64,000 nt of DNA from Brasilonema sennae CENA114 (GTDB lineage: Bacteria > Cyanobacteriota > Cyanobacteriia > Cyanobacteriales > Nostocaceae), in NCBI RefSeq assembly GCF_006968745.1, contig NZ_CP030118.1, forward strand, positions 992,001 through 1,056,000. The letters run 5' to 3'. Both the position numbers and the translations under genes were made by a program. The notes below the pieces were generated by a model that saw nothing but the letters and a program-made list of their open reading frames with translations, searched no databases and was not told where the DNA came from. Shown piece by piece: positions 45,333-55,631 of this stretch (position 1 is its first letter; every line of letters begins with the position of its first letter).

Positions 45333-45371
45333 GTGAGTTGGCTGATGAAGAATAGTGCAATATCTTAGCCA

Positions 45372-47447
45372 TCACCCTCTCACCTGACTCTGCTGCACTT
45401 GCTGCAACAACTTCTCCAAACTTTCCGCTGGTGCTAGACACTTCAAACCTTGGCAAACCAACCCAATACTTCCCTCTGGTAACTTCGATATCTCAACGAA
45501 CGCAGTACTCGGTAAATACATGGAGTTAATAGAGTGTATCTGCTCTGCTGTCGTGCGGATTAAGGTACAGTTACGATACCAATCCAAGGCTGTAAACAAA
45601 CTGGGACAAGCTTGGGGAGCACGGCTCATCACGCTTCTAAATGCTTTTAATCCTTGCTCGGCTAAATCCAAGTAATGAAGATTGTCGGTGACAAGAGCAA
45701 GCCGAACAAGGTTGGCGATCGCCACTCCATTTGCCGAAGGTGTCGCGTTATCTACATAGCTGCGCTCTCGCACAATCAAGTCTTGACTAGCGTCGCTTGA
45801 TGTGTTGTGGTATCCGCCGAGTTCTACACTCCACAGATATTCGTGGAAGTCTTCTTGGATTGCGATCGCTCTTTCCAACCAGTTTTTTTGCTCAGGAGAA
45901 CTGCTGTGTAAATCCAGTAGTGCTTTGATAAAAAAGGCGTAATCTTCAGATTGAGCTAAGACAGTAACTTGTCCCTCATAATTCAATCGGTAAAAACGCC
46001 CATCGACAAACTGATTATCCAAGATAAAGTTCGCCGCTTTCGCTGCAAGTTCCAGATACTCTGGTTGTTGGAAGACTGCATACGCCCTTGCTAAACCGGA
46101 AATCATCAAGCTATTCCAGGCGACAATCATCTTTGTATCTGTGACTGCGGGAATGCGTCCTTTCCAGTTTTCTGTTTTCGCTTCTTGGTTATTGCGTGCG
46201 GGTGGGAAAGTTTCCACGGACTCAGGTGCAGCACCGTAGCGAACAGCAAACAGTTTTGCGAGTGTGCTTTCGAGGGTTTGACTCAGTTTTCCAGCGTTAC
46301 GCCTTTGCAACACATTCTGACTTTCAAAGTTACCGTCAGGCGTGACTGTAAACTGTTGTTGTAATTCTGTTAGTTCTTCGGGAGTCAGAAGTTGTTGCAA
46401 TTCGCTGTAACTCCAGACGTAAAACGCGCCTTCTTCTGGTTCTACTTCTGTGGGAGTGGTGAAACTATCTGCGTCTTGCGCTGCATAAAAGTATCCAGAT
46501 GGCGCTGTCATTTCGCGTTTCAGCCATTGGACAGTTGTGGCGATAGCTCTTTCAAAAGCTGCTTCTTGTACACCTGCGCTCCACAAGTTCGCCAAATACT
46601 CTACAATCTGTCCGTTGTCGTAGAGCATCTTTTCAAAGTGCGGTACTGTCCAAGTGTGGTCAACCGTGTAGCGATGAAATCCACCAGCCACATGATCATA
46701 AATTCCACCCAATGCCAGGTCTAGTCCCCGCTGGGTACAAACTTTATTGCCATCATACTGCGATCGTTCCCAGGCTGAGCCAGGGAACAAGAACCGACTT
46801 CCCCTCAATGCGAGTTCGGCGTAGGGAATCATCGGGAAGCTGTTACCATATTGATTGGGTGTAATAATGCTGGTTGAAGTTTCCCAACCTTTGTGCAACA
46901 ATTCTTTATCTTGAGATTCTGTGATCCCATCTGACTGTAATACAGCAGAGGTGAGGAGTGACTCAACAATAGCTGCTTTGCGTTCACTTAAATCTTGTTT
47001 TTCTGTGTCGTAATAATGACGAATTGCTTGCAGAACTTGCAAAAACCCAGGACGACCGTAGCGTGGTTCAACTGGGAAGTAAGTACCAGCGTAGAATGGT
47101 ATTAAATCATCTGGGGTGAGAAAAACGTTTAAAGGCCAACCCCCTTGACCACTCATCATCTGCAAAGCTTGCATATAGATGCTGTCAATATCTGGTCTTT
47201 CTTCTCTATCTACTTTTATCGGAAGAAAGTTGGCGTTCATGTACTCGGCTATAGCTAGGTTAGAAAAAGCTTCACCTTCCATAACAGTACACCAGTGGCA
47301 ACTGGAGTAACCAATCGAAAGAAATATCGGTTTATTCTGTGCCTTTGCCGTTGCGAGTGCTTCGTCGCACCAAGACCACCAATCAATAGGGTTTTCGGCG
47401 TGTTTGCGGAGGTAGAGGCTTTTAGCTTGAGCTAGACGATTAGTCAT
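45372..47447 (-). CDS. Thioredoxin-domain protein (DUF255, YyaL/SPATA20 family)
   Basis: A 691-residue protein. The N-terminal thioredoxin-like domain has [17 protein letters not shown] with CHWC at about residues 50-53, and a long (alpha/alpha)6-barrel with [17 protein letters not shown] and [13 protein letters not shown] follows. Around residues 230-245 the sequence [17 protein letters not shown] contains about nine extra residues (LFPGSAWER) encoded by a CGTTCCC palindrome at 46765-46793. The rest is collinear with the family, and no frameshift is seen. The function of the family is unsettled. Confidence 0.85.
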   Translation of the reverse strand: MTNRLAQAKSLYLRKHAENPIDWWSWCDEALATAKAQNKPIFLSIGYSSCHWCTVMEGEAFSNLAIAEYMNANFLPIKVDREERPDIDSIYMQALQMMSGQGGWPLNVFLTPDDLIPFYAGTYFPVEPRYGRPGFLQVLQAIRHYYDTEKQDLSERKAAIVESLLTSAVLQSDGITESQDKELLHKGWETSTSIITPNQYGNSFPMIPYAELALRGSRFLFPGSAWERSQYDGNKVCTQRGLDLALGGIYDHVAGGFHRYTVDHTWTVPHFEKMLYDNGQIVEYLANLWSAGVQEAAFERAIATTVQWLKREMTAPSGYFYAAQDADSFTTPTEVEPEEGAFYVWSYSELQQLLTPEELTELQQQFTVTPDGNFESQNVLQRRNAGKLSQTLESTLAKLFAVRYGAAPESVETFPPARNNQEAKTENWKGRIPAVTDTKMIVAWNSLMISGLARAYAVFQQPEYLELAAKAANFILDNQFVDGRFYRLNYEGQVTVLAQSEDYAFFIKALLDLHSSSPEQKNWLERAIAIQEDFHEYLWSVELGGYHNTSSDASQDLIVRERSYVDNATPSANGVAIANLVRLALVTDNLHYLDLAEQGLKAFRSVMSRAPQACPSLFTALDWYRNCTLIRTTAEQIHSINSMYLPSTAFVEISKLPEGSIGLVCQGLKCLAPAESLEKLLQQVQQSQVRG

Positions 47448-47600
47448 GATAAAATTCTTGATGACAGCCTTCTTTGCTCAGTCTAGCTTGTGTTTGAGAG
47501 ACATTCACTTACTAGCCTTAAACCACTCCGCACTAATATATCTTTATAACCTTAGAAGCTAACAGTTTTCTCATCTTAGACGAAATAAGAATTATTCATC

Positions 47601-47753
47601 TTATTCAAGATTGTTGGACAGAGTTCTGGCGATCGGTGCTGACAACGTACTTAAAGATGGTGTCGCTTGTGTTTTGATAGTTGTTGGGCTAAGACCTGCC
47701 AGTAGGTGGAGTAAAAAGGTAATGATGGCGGCTTGCACAAATTTTTCTAACAT
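47601..47753 (-). CDS. Small membrane or secreted protein, 50 aa
   Basis: The minus strand encodes MLEKFVQAAIITFLLHLLAG followed by a proline/serine/threonine-rich tail ending SNNLE. The N-terminal helix (residues 5-21) is hydrophobic, like a signal anchor or cleavable signal. AGAGGAAG lies seven bases before the ATG, an unusually good ribosome binding site for this genome. Small proteins of this build are frequent in cyanobacteria. The function is unknown. Confidence 0.55.
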   Translation of the reverse strand: MLEKFVQAAIITFLLHLLAGLSPTTIKTQATPSLSTLSAPIARTLSNNLE

Positions 47754-48016
47754 GGCGACTTCCTCTAACTTTTGGTGGGTGACATCTCAAATAGAATTTA
47801 TGTAATAAGATGACTCCTGATATATCTATCTACCGCAAGAAGTAGTTAGATTCCGGAAAAGGCTGTAAAAATGGTGACAATGTTATGAAAAAGTCACAAA
47901 CTGAAACCTTCCGTATAAAAACTTGGTTCGTTTTAAAAATTCGGTTTGTGGTTCTTTGAAAACAATCAGCCGTTGCAATCGATAAAATGTATGTAAATTA
48001 GTGACAAGCAGTCTGC

Positions 48017-48622
48017 ATGATTCCTATCGTTATTGAACAATCAGGTCGTGGCGAACGCGCCTTTGATATTTACTCACGGCTGTTACGTGAGCGCATCCTT
48101 TTTTTGGGACAGCCGATTGATAGCAACGTCGCTAACTTGATTGTTGCTCAGCTGCTGTTCTTGGATGCAGAAGACTCGGAGAAAGACATTTATATGTACA
48201 TAAACTCTCCTGGAGGTTCGGTAACAGCGGGTATGGGGATCTTCGATACTATGAAGCATATCCGCCCGAATGTCTGTACAATTTGTACCGGATTGGCGGC
48301 GAGTATGGGCGCTTTCCTTCTCAGCGCTGGAACCAAAGGTAAGCGGATGAGTTTACCTCATTCTCGGATTATGATTCACCAACCTTTGGGTGGCGCTCAA
48401 GGACAAGCGACTGATATCGAAATTCAGGCGCGCGAAATCCTCTATCACAAGCGCAAGCTAAATGAATATTTAGCCGAACACACAGGTCAGCCGTATGACA
48501 AAATTGCTGAGGATACAGAAAGGGACTTCTTTATGTCGCCTGAGGAATCAAAGGATTATGGATTAATCGACCAAGTGATTGATCGTCACGCTGCTGGTAG
48601 CCGTCCAATGGCGATGGTGTAG
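48017..48622 (+). CDS. clpP: ATP-dependent Clp protease proteolytic subunit
   Basis: A 201-residue serine protease with catalytic S96 (GLAASMGAF), H121 (IMIHQPLGG) and D170 (TERDFFMS). It forms the barrel that degrades proteins unfolded by Clp ATPases; clpC lies about 12 kb downstream. It is one of several clpP copies expected in a cyanobacterium. The length is normal. Confidence 0.96.
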   Translation: MIPIVIEQSGRGERAFDIYSRLLRERILFLGQPIDSNVANLIVAQLLFLDAEDSEKDIYMYINSPGGSVTAGMGIFDTMKHIRPNVCTICTGLAASMGAFLLSAGTKGKRMSLPHSRIMIHQPLGGAQGQATDIEIQAREILYHKRKLNEYLAEHTGQPYDKIAEDTERDFFMSPEESKDYGLIDQVIDRHAAGSRPMAMV

Positions 48623-48628
48623 TCAGGG

Positions 48629-48836
48629 AACAGGGAACAGGGAACAGGGAACGCTTAACAGGGAACAGGCTTGAAACTCTCTCAGTGTCTGAGTTTTATG
48701 TTCAGTTTCTGTCCTAAAACACCTGGCAACAGCTATATCAGTGATTTACTGATAACCCTTCGGGAACGCCCGTCGCCTAGGTCGGGAAAGCCGTCATTCG
48801 CGCTGGCTCACTGATAACTGTTCACTGTTCACTGTT
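48629..48836. repeat. GGGAACA heptamers and dispersed repeats behind clpP
   Basis: GGGAACA is repeated about five times at 48629-48668. GTCGCCTAGGTCGGGA and heptamers of the ATAACTG/TTCACTG type follow up to the 3' end of the next gene. Confidence 0.65.
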
Positions 48837-49643
48837 TCAAAATCCGGCTAATGGATCTGGAGGGGTGGGTTGAGATTCTAGATATCTGAGGAAATCGTGT
48901 AATTCTTCGTCAGTTAGTAAATGACGCGATCGCTTCCCATAAGCTTTAATCAAATAATCTCGCCCCTGTTCTGTTGTCCAACCTAGGCGCTGCATTTCAA
49001 GACCAATTTTAGCGATATCGTCGGACTGATCCACAGGTTCGCTCTTCTTCTTTTTCTTACCTGTGGTCGTCTGAGTTGGCACATCCTCAATTGAAGTACT
49101 GTAACTGCGTGATGGAAACGGTGTCACATTACTAGCAGAAGTCTCCGGCATCATATCATTTTCTGCTTGGTTACCAAACATCATCTCCAAATTTTGGAAC
49201 GGCGTCTCAAATAACTGAGTTTCCTGGTTGTCAGTTGTAGAAAAACGTTCAATTATCTCCTCATTTTTAATATCGTTTTTACTGACAACAGATGAGATGA
49301 CTGGTGATGTTGGGGTTGTTTGTGTTTGAGGAAACGTATTGACAGCGGCGGGATACGCAGACTCATTTAATTTTGTTGTTGTCAAAGTTGGCTGAACCTG
49401 CTTCACTGGTTCTGGGGAAATGACAACCGAATCTGGCGAATGACTCATTCCCAAAACGACAAGCGCTCTATTCCTGGCTTGGTCTTCTGCTTCCTCGACT
49501 GTTTCTGCTGCAGCCATTCCAGTGGCGCGTGTCACGCCATCAATTTGTACGCTTGCCCGGACAATATACTTACCGTGATAAATTTGTACTAATTCAGAAA
49601 TAAGACTGCCTTGGGGATATTTGCTCTGAAATTGAGCCAACAT
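48837..49643 (-). CDS. Hypothetical protein with a conserved C-terminal helical domain
   Basis: A 268-residue protein of unknown function. Residues 1-65 (MLAQFQSKYPQGSLISELVQ, then ETVEEAEDQARNRALVVLG) look like a compact alpha/beta domain resembling Rad52/dsRBD-style nucleic-acid proteins. A low-complexity T/S/P-rich linker follows (70-200) with a KKKKK patch. The C-terminal part (RLGWTTEQGRDYLIKAYGKR, then LLTDEELHDFLRYLE) is a helical domain I have seen at the end of other cyanobacterial proteins. A role on DNA or RNA is inference. Confidence 0.65.
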   Translation of the reverse strand: MLAQFQSKYPQGSLISELVQIYHGKYIVRASVQIDGVTRATGMAAAETVEEAEDQARNRALVVLGMSHSPDSVVISPEPVKQVQPTLTTTKLNESAYPAAVNTFPQTQTTPTSPVISSVVSKNDIKNEEIIERFSTTDNQETQLFETPFQNLEMMFGNQAENDMMPETSASNVTPFPSRSYSTSIEDVPTQTTTGKKKKKSEPVDQSDDIAKIGLEMQRLGWTTEQGRDYLIKAYGKRSRHLLTDEELHDFLRYLESQPTPPDPLAGF

Positions 49644-50430
49644 AATACTGCTACCAATCTAAAATCTTTGACATTTCTACGCCGAAAAGGCGACTGTAAA
49701 ACAAACGTTTGCGCCCAACTTGTGACTCCAAGCTTTAGCTCTGGTTTTGTTATGGACTATACTCCAAGTTAATTTAGCCAAGTCTAACGCTTAAGGAGTT
49801 TCATCCGCCTGCTTACAGATAACCGATGACCGACGACTGACTTCATCCGTGCCCTGATTGTAGCATGAGCTTTTGGGGTAAATTTTTCCTGAGTGCTTGT
49901 TGAGGAAGAGCGATTTCATGCTTGCTGCTATACTAATTACCTAATTAGTGATGTGGAACTATTTCCTGTAAGTGCGCTATATATCTACAATAATGAAGTA
50001 ATGGTTCATCCTCACCTATTATGGACTGCTGAGCTAATTGTTTCCGATCCTACATATGGGTCAATTAGATATATCGGCAGTTTCTCCTAGTTAAAAATCA
50101 GAGTTACATGGCGTAGAAGTACCTTCACACAAGACAATCGAACACCTGCAGTTTCCCTAAAGAGAGCTTTTGGGCAGCGTGGAGAATTGTGCAACGTACG
50201 TCACTTAAAAACCCGTTACGTTATTAGCAAGGGGGCAAAATCTCAAACGGGCGTACTTTGGAAGATAGTCTTGAACAAGGAGCTTGGACACATCAACACT
50301 CTGAAATGTTCGTGCAGTGCCCTCTATGATTGGGCAATTCGTTTGCCCAAGGGTGTTTGTAGTCGTGAGGGTACACGAGCAAAAAACCAGAAAAAAAAAA
50401 TGATCTTTTGACCAAAGGCCGGTTCACTGC
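49644..50430. other. Long spacer before the RNB gene
   Basis: No convincing gene: two ORFs (49893-50090, 50187-50411) start at TTG or lack any recognisable sequence. A strong hairpin TTGGGCAA-TTCGT-TTGCCCAA lies at 50330-50350, about 80 bases before the RNB start codon, and could belong to a regulated 5' leader. A poly-A stretch (50391-50400) precedes the gene. Confidence 0.5.
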
Positions 50431-52791
50431 ATGGAATTTTCAATCGCTACACTTCTCGCCAATTTCACTGATGATAAATTGGTGGCTCGTAAACTCTTGG
50501 AAAAGAAACTTGGTTGTGAAGATGAAGTTAGTTTACAAAAACTTCATATTGCTTTAGAGATACTGGAAAAAATCGGGGTTTTAATCAAAGAACGTGGCAA
50601 ATATCGTCGAGTCACAGAAGAAGGGCTGATTGAAGCAAAACTCCGTTGTTCCAGTAAAGGCTTTTGCTTTGCAATTCAAGACGTGGAAGGTTCCGAAGAT
50701 ATTTACATCCGCGAAAGTCATCTCAGTAACGCCTGGAATGGCGATCGCGTTTTGGTTAGAGTTCTCAAAGAAGGTAGTCGTCGTCGCTCCCCAGAAGGAG
50801 AGGTTAAGTTAATCTTAGAACGCTCCAATCACACTTTACTAGCGCGGATTAAGCAAGTAGAAAGTGGATTTCGTGCTGTACCTTTGGATGATAGATTACT
50901 GTTTGAACTCAAACTGCAACTAAACAGCGCTAAGTTGGAACAAGCAATTGACCACCTAGCTCATGTGGAAGTTCTACGTTACCCACTAGCACAATATCCT
51001 CCACTTGGTCGGGTAGTACAAATTCTTGGCAGTGATGCTGAAGCGGCGGCGGACATCGATTTAGTCACCTGTAAGCATGATCTTTCTCGTACTTTTCCAG
51101 AATCCGTACAGGAAGCAGCCTCAAAATTACCCAAAAAGCTGCTAAAAGCTGATTTAAAGAATCGCCTCGATTTGCGACCTCTGTTAACATTGAGTATTAT
51201 TGGCAACAGTAATGACTCAACGATGGTCGAAAATGCTTTCACCTTGGAAAAAACAAGCGAAGAACATTGGCAGTTGGGCTTTCATATTGCAGATCTTTCT
51301 CATTTTATTCAACCAGACGAAGCCCTAGACCGAGAAGCACTAAAGCGCGGTCGCTCAGTTTATCTGGGAGAACTGGTACTGTCAATGTTGCCAGAAGGTG
51401 TTGCTGAACGCTGTGCTTTAGTACCTAAAACCGATCGCTTAGCGATTTCATTCTTAATAACAATTGATTCAAAATCAGGACAAGTTGGAGAATGGGAAGT
51501 ACAACCCAGCGTTGTCAAAGTAGACGCCTCACTGAGTGAAGAACAAGTAGAAGCAATTCTCACAAACGAGTCAACCAAAGTCTCATCCTCCTTTGTAGAG
51601 ATGGTGCAACAACTCGATAGTTTGCGCTACTTGTTAAAAGAGGTACGATCGAACCGTGGGTGCTTGCAGTTAAATTTGCCACCAAACCAAAACCCATACT
51701 ATGATGAAGGCGCTATGGGGTGTGTGATGGTGAATGACTTACCTGTGCACTCCTTGTTAACTGAGTTTGTGCTACTGGTTAACCAACTTATAGCAACCCA
51801 CTTTAATGCTTTGGGTATCCCAGCTATTTGGCGAGTTCAAAGCGCACCTGATGCCGAAGATGTGCAAGAAATGCTGAAATTAGCAATTAACTTGGGCGTC
51901 GAATTGTCACTAGATCCAGAAACAGATGTCCAACCCCTCGACTATCAACAGTTGACCAGAGTTTTCGCAGATTCAGCATCCGAGCAAGTTCTGACCTATT
52001 TGTTGCAAGATACACTCAAGCCAGCTACGTATAGTACAACCAAAGGACCTCACTTTGGCTTGTCTTTACCAGAGTACGTTCATTTCACTTCTCCTTTGCG
52101 GCGTTACCCAGATTTACTGATGCAAAGGGTATTTTATACATTACTTGAACACGGACGCGATCGCCGCACCACCCGTGTCAAAGAGCGTGTTAACCTGCGC
52201 CACTCAAACAGCCACGGTGAAATCAACTGGAACGTCCTACCGCCAGAATTGCAACAAGAACTCCAAAGCGATTTGACAAGGGTGATTATTCAGCTCAACG
52301 ATAGAGAAAAAGAAGTTCAAGAAGCAGAAGCCGATTTAGCAGGATTGCAAAGAGCCTCACTGATGAAACAGCGTATCAGCGAAGTTTTCACTGGTGTGAT
52401 CACAGGTGTGCAGTCCTACGGGTTCTTTGTAGAAATTGAAGTTCCACCAACTGTGTCAAACTCAGTTAGCAATCCTCGCGTACCTCTACGAGTAGAAGGA
52501 CTTGTCCACGTCAGTTCTCTCAAAGACGATTGGTATGAGTATCGCGCCAGACAGCAGGCGTTATTTGGTCGCAAAAATCGTGCATCCTATAGATTAGGCG
52601 ATCGCGTAGCTGTACAGGTTAAGAGTGTTGATTATTATCGCCAGCAAATCGATTTAGTCACTGTTGGCAGCGATGGCATGCCAGTTTTTGGTAAAGATGT
52701 CAGCTTCTCGAATGGAGAAGATACAAACCTTTACTTATCACATGAAACTATTGAGCCTGATGAGTTAGACCTGTATCCTGAGGAGGAATAA
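50431..52791 (+). CDS. RNB-domain exoribonuclease II/R family protein with a degenerate active site
   Basis: A 786-residue protein with winged-helix and cold-shock domains (about 1-200), an RNB domain (about 245-570) and a C-terminal S1 domain (GVITGVQSYGFFVEIEV). Conserved RNB blocks are LGFHIADLSHFIQ, RGRSVYLGELVLSMLPEGVA and HFGLSLPEYVHFTSPLRRYP. At the catalytic loop, where relatives have TIDGEDARDFDDAV, it reads SIIGNSNDSTMVENAF (255-270), so three of four metal-binding Asp are lost. It probably binds RNA but may not degrade it. Cyanobacterial Zam is a relative. Confidence 0.8.
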   Translation: MEFSIATLLANFTDDKLVARKLLEKKLGCEDEVSLQKLHIALEILEKIGVLIKERGKYRRVTEEGLIEAKLRCSSKGFCFAIQDVEGSEDIYIRESHLSNAWNGDRVLVRVLKEGSRRRSPEGEVKLILERSNHTLLARIKQVESGFRAVPLDDRLLFELKLQLNSAKLEQAIDHLAHVEVLRYPLAQYPPLGRVVQILGSDAEAAADIDLVTCKHDLSRTFPESVQEAASKLPKKLLKADLKNRLDLRPLLTLSIIGNSNDSTMVENAFTLEKTSEEHWQLGFHIADLSHFIQPDEALDREALKRGRSVYLGELVLSMLPEGVAERCALVPKTDRLAISFLITIDSKSGQVGEWEVQPSVVKVDASLSEEQVEAILTNESTKVSSSFVEMVQQLDSLRYLLKEVRSNRGCLQLNLPPNQNPYYDEGAMGCVMVNDLPVHSLLTEFVLLVNQLIATHFNALGIPAIWRVQSAPDAEDVQEMLKLAINLGVELSLDPETDVQPLDYQQLTRVFADSASEQVLTYLLQDTLKPATYSTTKGPHFGLSLPEYVHFTSPLRRYPDLLMQRVFYTLLEHGRDRRTTRVKERVNLRHSNSHGEINWNVLPPELQQELQSDLTRVIIQLNDREKEVQEAEADLAGLQRASLMKQRISEVFTGVITGVQSYGFFVEIEVPPTVSNSVSNPRVPLRVEGLVHVSSLKDDWYEYRARQQALFGRKNRASYRLGDRVAVQVKSVDYYRQQIDLVTVGSDGMPVFGKDVSFSNGEDTNLYLSHETIEPDELDLYPEEE

Positions 52792-53232
52792 AAAGACGAG
52801 CACCGCTTTACGGAATTCAAAATATGCCCTGAGCCGCTACGGGCACCCATTTTACGCTGATTCAAAAAATTTTGTGTTTTTGGTTTTTGATATTTTGTCA
52901 AAAACTAAGAGTATGGGGGATAAGGCAATAGGGGAGCCACTGCCGTCCGCGACTTTAAGCGTTGAGGCATGTGGCGTGAGCCAGTACAGCAAGCGCGTAG
53001 CGTAGCACTTTGTGCCATAGTCCTTGTTTCCCTTTCCTGACAAAGACGCTACGCGAACACACTTATTGTGGCGTCGCGCCTAGGGGAAAAAATTAGTGGG
53101 GATCTCAATTCCCACTAACACCCCTTGGGTTGCACTCCGCACTATTGAACTACTTAATAATTAACAACTAACAATTAAGAAGTAACAACATTCCTAATTT
53201 CCAATCTCCAGTAAGTCTTGCTATAAAAATAC
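52792..53232. other. Spacer with dispersed repeats
   Basis: No gene. It has an A+T-rich part (52850-52915) and then GC-rich dispersed repeats near 52935-53085 (GACGCTACGCGAACAC, GCGTCGCGCCTAGG). Heptamer-like AACTAACAATTAAG repeats precede ubiX. Confidence 0.55.
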
Positions 53233-53856
53233 GTGTCAATTCATACAAAACCACTCATTTTAGGCGTATCAGGTGCATCTGGTCTGATTTACGCGGTTCG
53301 TGCTCTTAAATTTCTGCTAGAAGCTGAGTATGCAGTTGAATTAGTTGCTTCCAAGTCAACTTACATGGTTTGGCAATCTGAGCAGAATATTCGTATGCCA
53401 CCAGAACCGACTCAACAAGAGCAATTTTGGCGACAGCAAACCGGAGTCGAAGGGATCGGCAAACTATGTTGTCATTCTTGGAGTAATGTTGGGGCAAACA
53501 TTGCCAGTGGTTCCTTTCGCACTCTAGGAATGATTGTGATGCCATGCAGTATGGCTACTGTAGCCAAACTGGCAGCTGGTTTAAGTTCCGACTTACTCGA
53601 ACGAGCAGCGGATGTCCAACTTAAGGAGGGACGAAAATTGATTCTCGTTCCTCGTGAAACTCCCTTTAGCTTAATTCACCTTCGTAATTTAACGACTTTA
53701 GCCGAAGCCGGAGCCAGAATTGTTCCTGCCATTCCTGCCTGGTATCACAATCCCAAAACCATTGAGGATTTAGTTGATTTTGTGGTTGCCCGTGCATTGG
53801 ATCAACTAGATATCGATTGTATACCTATTCAAAGATGGCAAGGTCGTCAAGATTAG
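53233..53856 (+). CDS. ubiX: Flavin prenyltransferase UbiX
   Basis: A 207-residue flavoprotein that prenylates FMN for the UbiD decarboxylase. GVSGASGLIYAVRAL (FMN/phosphate site) and MPCSMATVAKLAAGLSSDLL, then ADVQLKEGRKLILVPRETPF, are diagnostic. The start is a GTG. In cyanobacteria the product serves plastoquinone or related decarboxylation. The length is normal. Confidence 0.92.
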   Translation: MSIHTKPLILGVSGASGLIYAVRALKFLLEAEYAVELVASKSTYMVWQSEQNIRMPPEPTQQEQFWRQQTGVEGIGKLCCHSWSNVGANIASGSFRTLGMIVMPCSMATVAKLAAGLSSDLLERAADVQLKEGRKLILVPRETPFSLIHLRNLTTLAEAGARIVPAIPAWYHNPKTIEDLVDFVVARALDQLDIDCIPIQRWQGRQD

Positions 53857-53974
53857 TCAAAATAGGGGAGATAGGGCTATTGAGTTACCCGCAGGGCTAT
53901 CACAGCGAGACAGGAGATCTTCCCCGTAAAGGTCAAAAGTCAAAATTTGACTAATGGCTCATGACCCTTCGGGT

Positions 53975-54115
53975 TCGCCCTTCGGGTTCGCCAGTCGCCT
54001 GCGGAGGGAAACCCTCCCGCAGCGCTGGACTCACCAGATGCCTGCGGAGGGAAACCCTCCCGCAGCACTGGTCTCACTAATGACTAATGACTAATGACTA
54101 ATGACTAATGACTAA
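53975..54115. repeat. GGAGGGAAACCCTCCC palindromes followed by ACTAATG heptamers
   Basis: Two copies of GCCTGCGGAGGGAAACCCTC-CCGCAGC(G/A)CTGG are followed by six copies of ACTAATG (54075-54114), which end seven bases before the next gene. Both families occur elsewhere in the window. Confidence 0.75.
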
Positions 54116-54121
54116 ACAACT

Positions 54122-54829
54122 ATGGCTGTATTTCGTTTATTTTTGTTAATGACCGTGTTAGGAGGACTAACGCTTTTAGTGGTGCAAAACTTGTCACCTG
54201 TCCTCCCATTGGTATTTTTGGGAATGAAATCTAAAGCATTACCACTGGCGATTTGGATTTTATTCAGTACTACAGCGGGTGCTTTTACCACTGTATTCGT
54301 CACAAGCTTATTTAACTTCTCTAACTTTTTCGCGGGACAACAACGTCAAACCCCAGTCAGAACAGCCACAACTTCCACAGCAAAGAGTCAAACTCCTAAG
54401 GAAGAACCAACACCTCGTCCTTCTCCTTCATCATCAAGTCGTAAAAGTGAGTCAACACGAAATAGTGATCCACTTAATGATTGGGAAACAGATAACAGCA
54501 CAGATGATTGGGACTTTGAAGAAAAAAAAGAACAAGCACCTACACCCAATTCTCAAAACACACAGGTGAGGGACTCTAAGACTTATGAACCTCAACAACA
54601 ACCATCAAGCACTAACAAGTCAGATTCAGCTTACTCCTACAGCTACCGCGAACCGAAAAATTCTGGCGTCGGGAAAACTGAATCCGTTTACGATGCTGAT
54701 TATCGAGTTATTATCCCCCCTTATCAACCACCAACGACCAATCAAGCTCAAACCAATCAAGCTCAGGATGATGATTGGGGATTTCTCGATGAGGATATTG
54801 AAGATCAAGACAAGCGTCCCCGTCGTTGA
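54122..54829 (+). CDS. LapA-like membrane protein with a disordered cytoplasmic tail
   Basis: A 235-residue protein with two close hydrophobic helices (about residues 4-22 and 38-65) of the LapA/DUF1049 kind, including VVQNLSPVLPLVFLGMKSKA. Residues 75-235 are low-complexity S/T/P/Q/D-rich, with repeats of DDWDFEE and DDDWGFLDEDIED. The tail may bind partners; this is inference. Heptamer repeats lie immediately upstream, so the ribosome binding site is poor. Confidence 0.7.
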   Translation: MAVFRLFLLMTVLGGLTLLVVQNLSPVLPLVFLGMKSKALPLAIWILFSTTAGAFTTVFVTSLFNFSNFFAGQQRQTPVRTATTSTAKSQTPKEEPTPRPSPSSSSRKSESTRNSDPLNDWETDNSTDDWDFEEKKEQAPTPNSQNTQVRDSKTYEPQQQPSSTNKSDSAYSYSYREPKNSGVGKTESVYDADYRVIIPPYQPPTTNQAQTNQAQDDDWGFLDEDIEDQDKRPRR

Positions 54830-54849
54830 GTAGAATAGAATACTACCTA

Positions 54850-55041
54850 TTAAATTCCACATCCCCCACGTGACTCCTGCTTAACTTTTCCGGTCATGGC
54901 AGCTTCCTGCAAGGTCATGAAAGCATTTAAATCTTCAAGATCATACCGGGTTGTCAGCAGCTGTCGCAATTCATTTTCTGCCTCAACGGTCAAATAGCCA
55001 GTTGCTAAAGCTTTTTGCACAACATCTCGAATCCGAATCAT
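54850..55041 (-). CDS. Conserved cyanobacterial small protein, 63 aa
   Basis: MIRIRDVVQKALATGYLTVE followed by ENELRQLLTTRYDLEDLNAF and MTLQEAAMTGKVKQES is a strongly conserved small-protein pattern in heterocystous cyanobacteria. The protein is helical and soluble; the C-terminal end has a GGC motif. The function is unknown. It stands convergent to the LapA-like gene. Confidence 0.75.
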   Translation of the reverse strand: MIRIRDVVQKALATGYLTVEAENELRQLLTTRYDLEDLNAFMTLQEAAMTGKVKQESRGGCGI

Positions 55042-55631
55042 GGTTGAAACCTCAAACGACCACAGTTATGGCACAGTTATTTAATCAGGTTGTTCTTGAT
55101 AAAATATGCAATGGCTTTGTGCCTCAACGGCTTAGTTAAGAGATATTTTTTGTATTTGTTATGAAATGTTGTCATCTTTTACACCTTGATCGAAAACACT
55201 GGTTTGTTGACTACAAGTTAGTGCAACTCATTCGTGTGACACCAATGTAGTGTCGTGATAAGTATGGTCTTATTTCGTACACACAAGTGTACCGTTCAGT
55301 GGTAGTCACGCTCGTATATGTTGACCGACATAATCACGATAAAGTTTCAATCAAGATTTATTGAATTTGTATATAAGCCCAAAAATACGCAAGTAACAAT
55401 AGGCAAGTAACCTAACAAATATTACTAAAATGATATAAGTTCATTGCATTTAAAAGCTAATTTTTTATAAATAATAATTATATTTTTTGGTTCAGCAACT
55501 TGAAATAAATAACGGTAGTGATGGTATGTCGTTTCAATAAAGTAGACAAGGAATTTACAGAAGCTAAAAATAGATTTAAAGTAGAGTCAGAAGTAGTTCG
55601 TCTTAATGCTGAAGCGCAACTACAAACAAAC
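55042..55631. other. A+T-rich spacer upstream of aroK
   Basis: Nothing coding that I can support. The 38-codon N-terminal extension of the aroK ORF (55518-55631) shows no conservation with shikimate kinases and is treated as leader. A CAAGTAACaataggCAAGTAAC direct repeat lies near 55389-55410. Confidence 0.45.

Noticed and set aside
49893..50411. Two ORFs (65 and 74 codons) before the RNB gene
   Set aside because: The first starts at TTG; neither has a conserved pattern or good start signals, and the second ends in a poly-A-coded KKK run.
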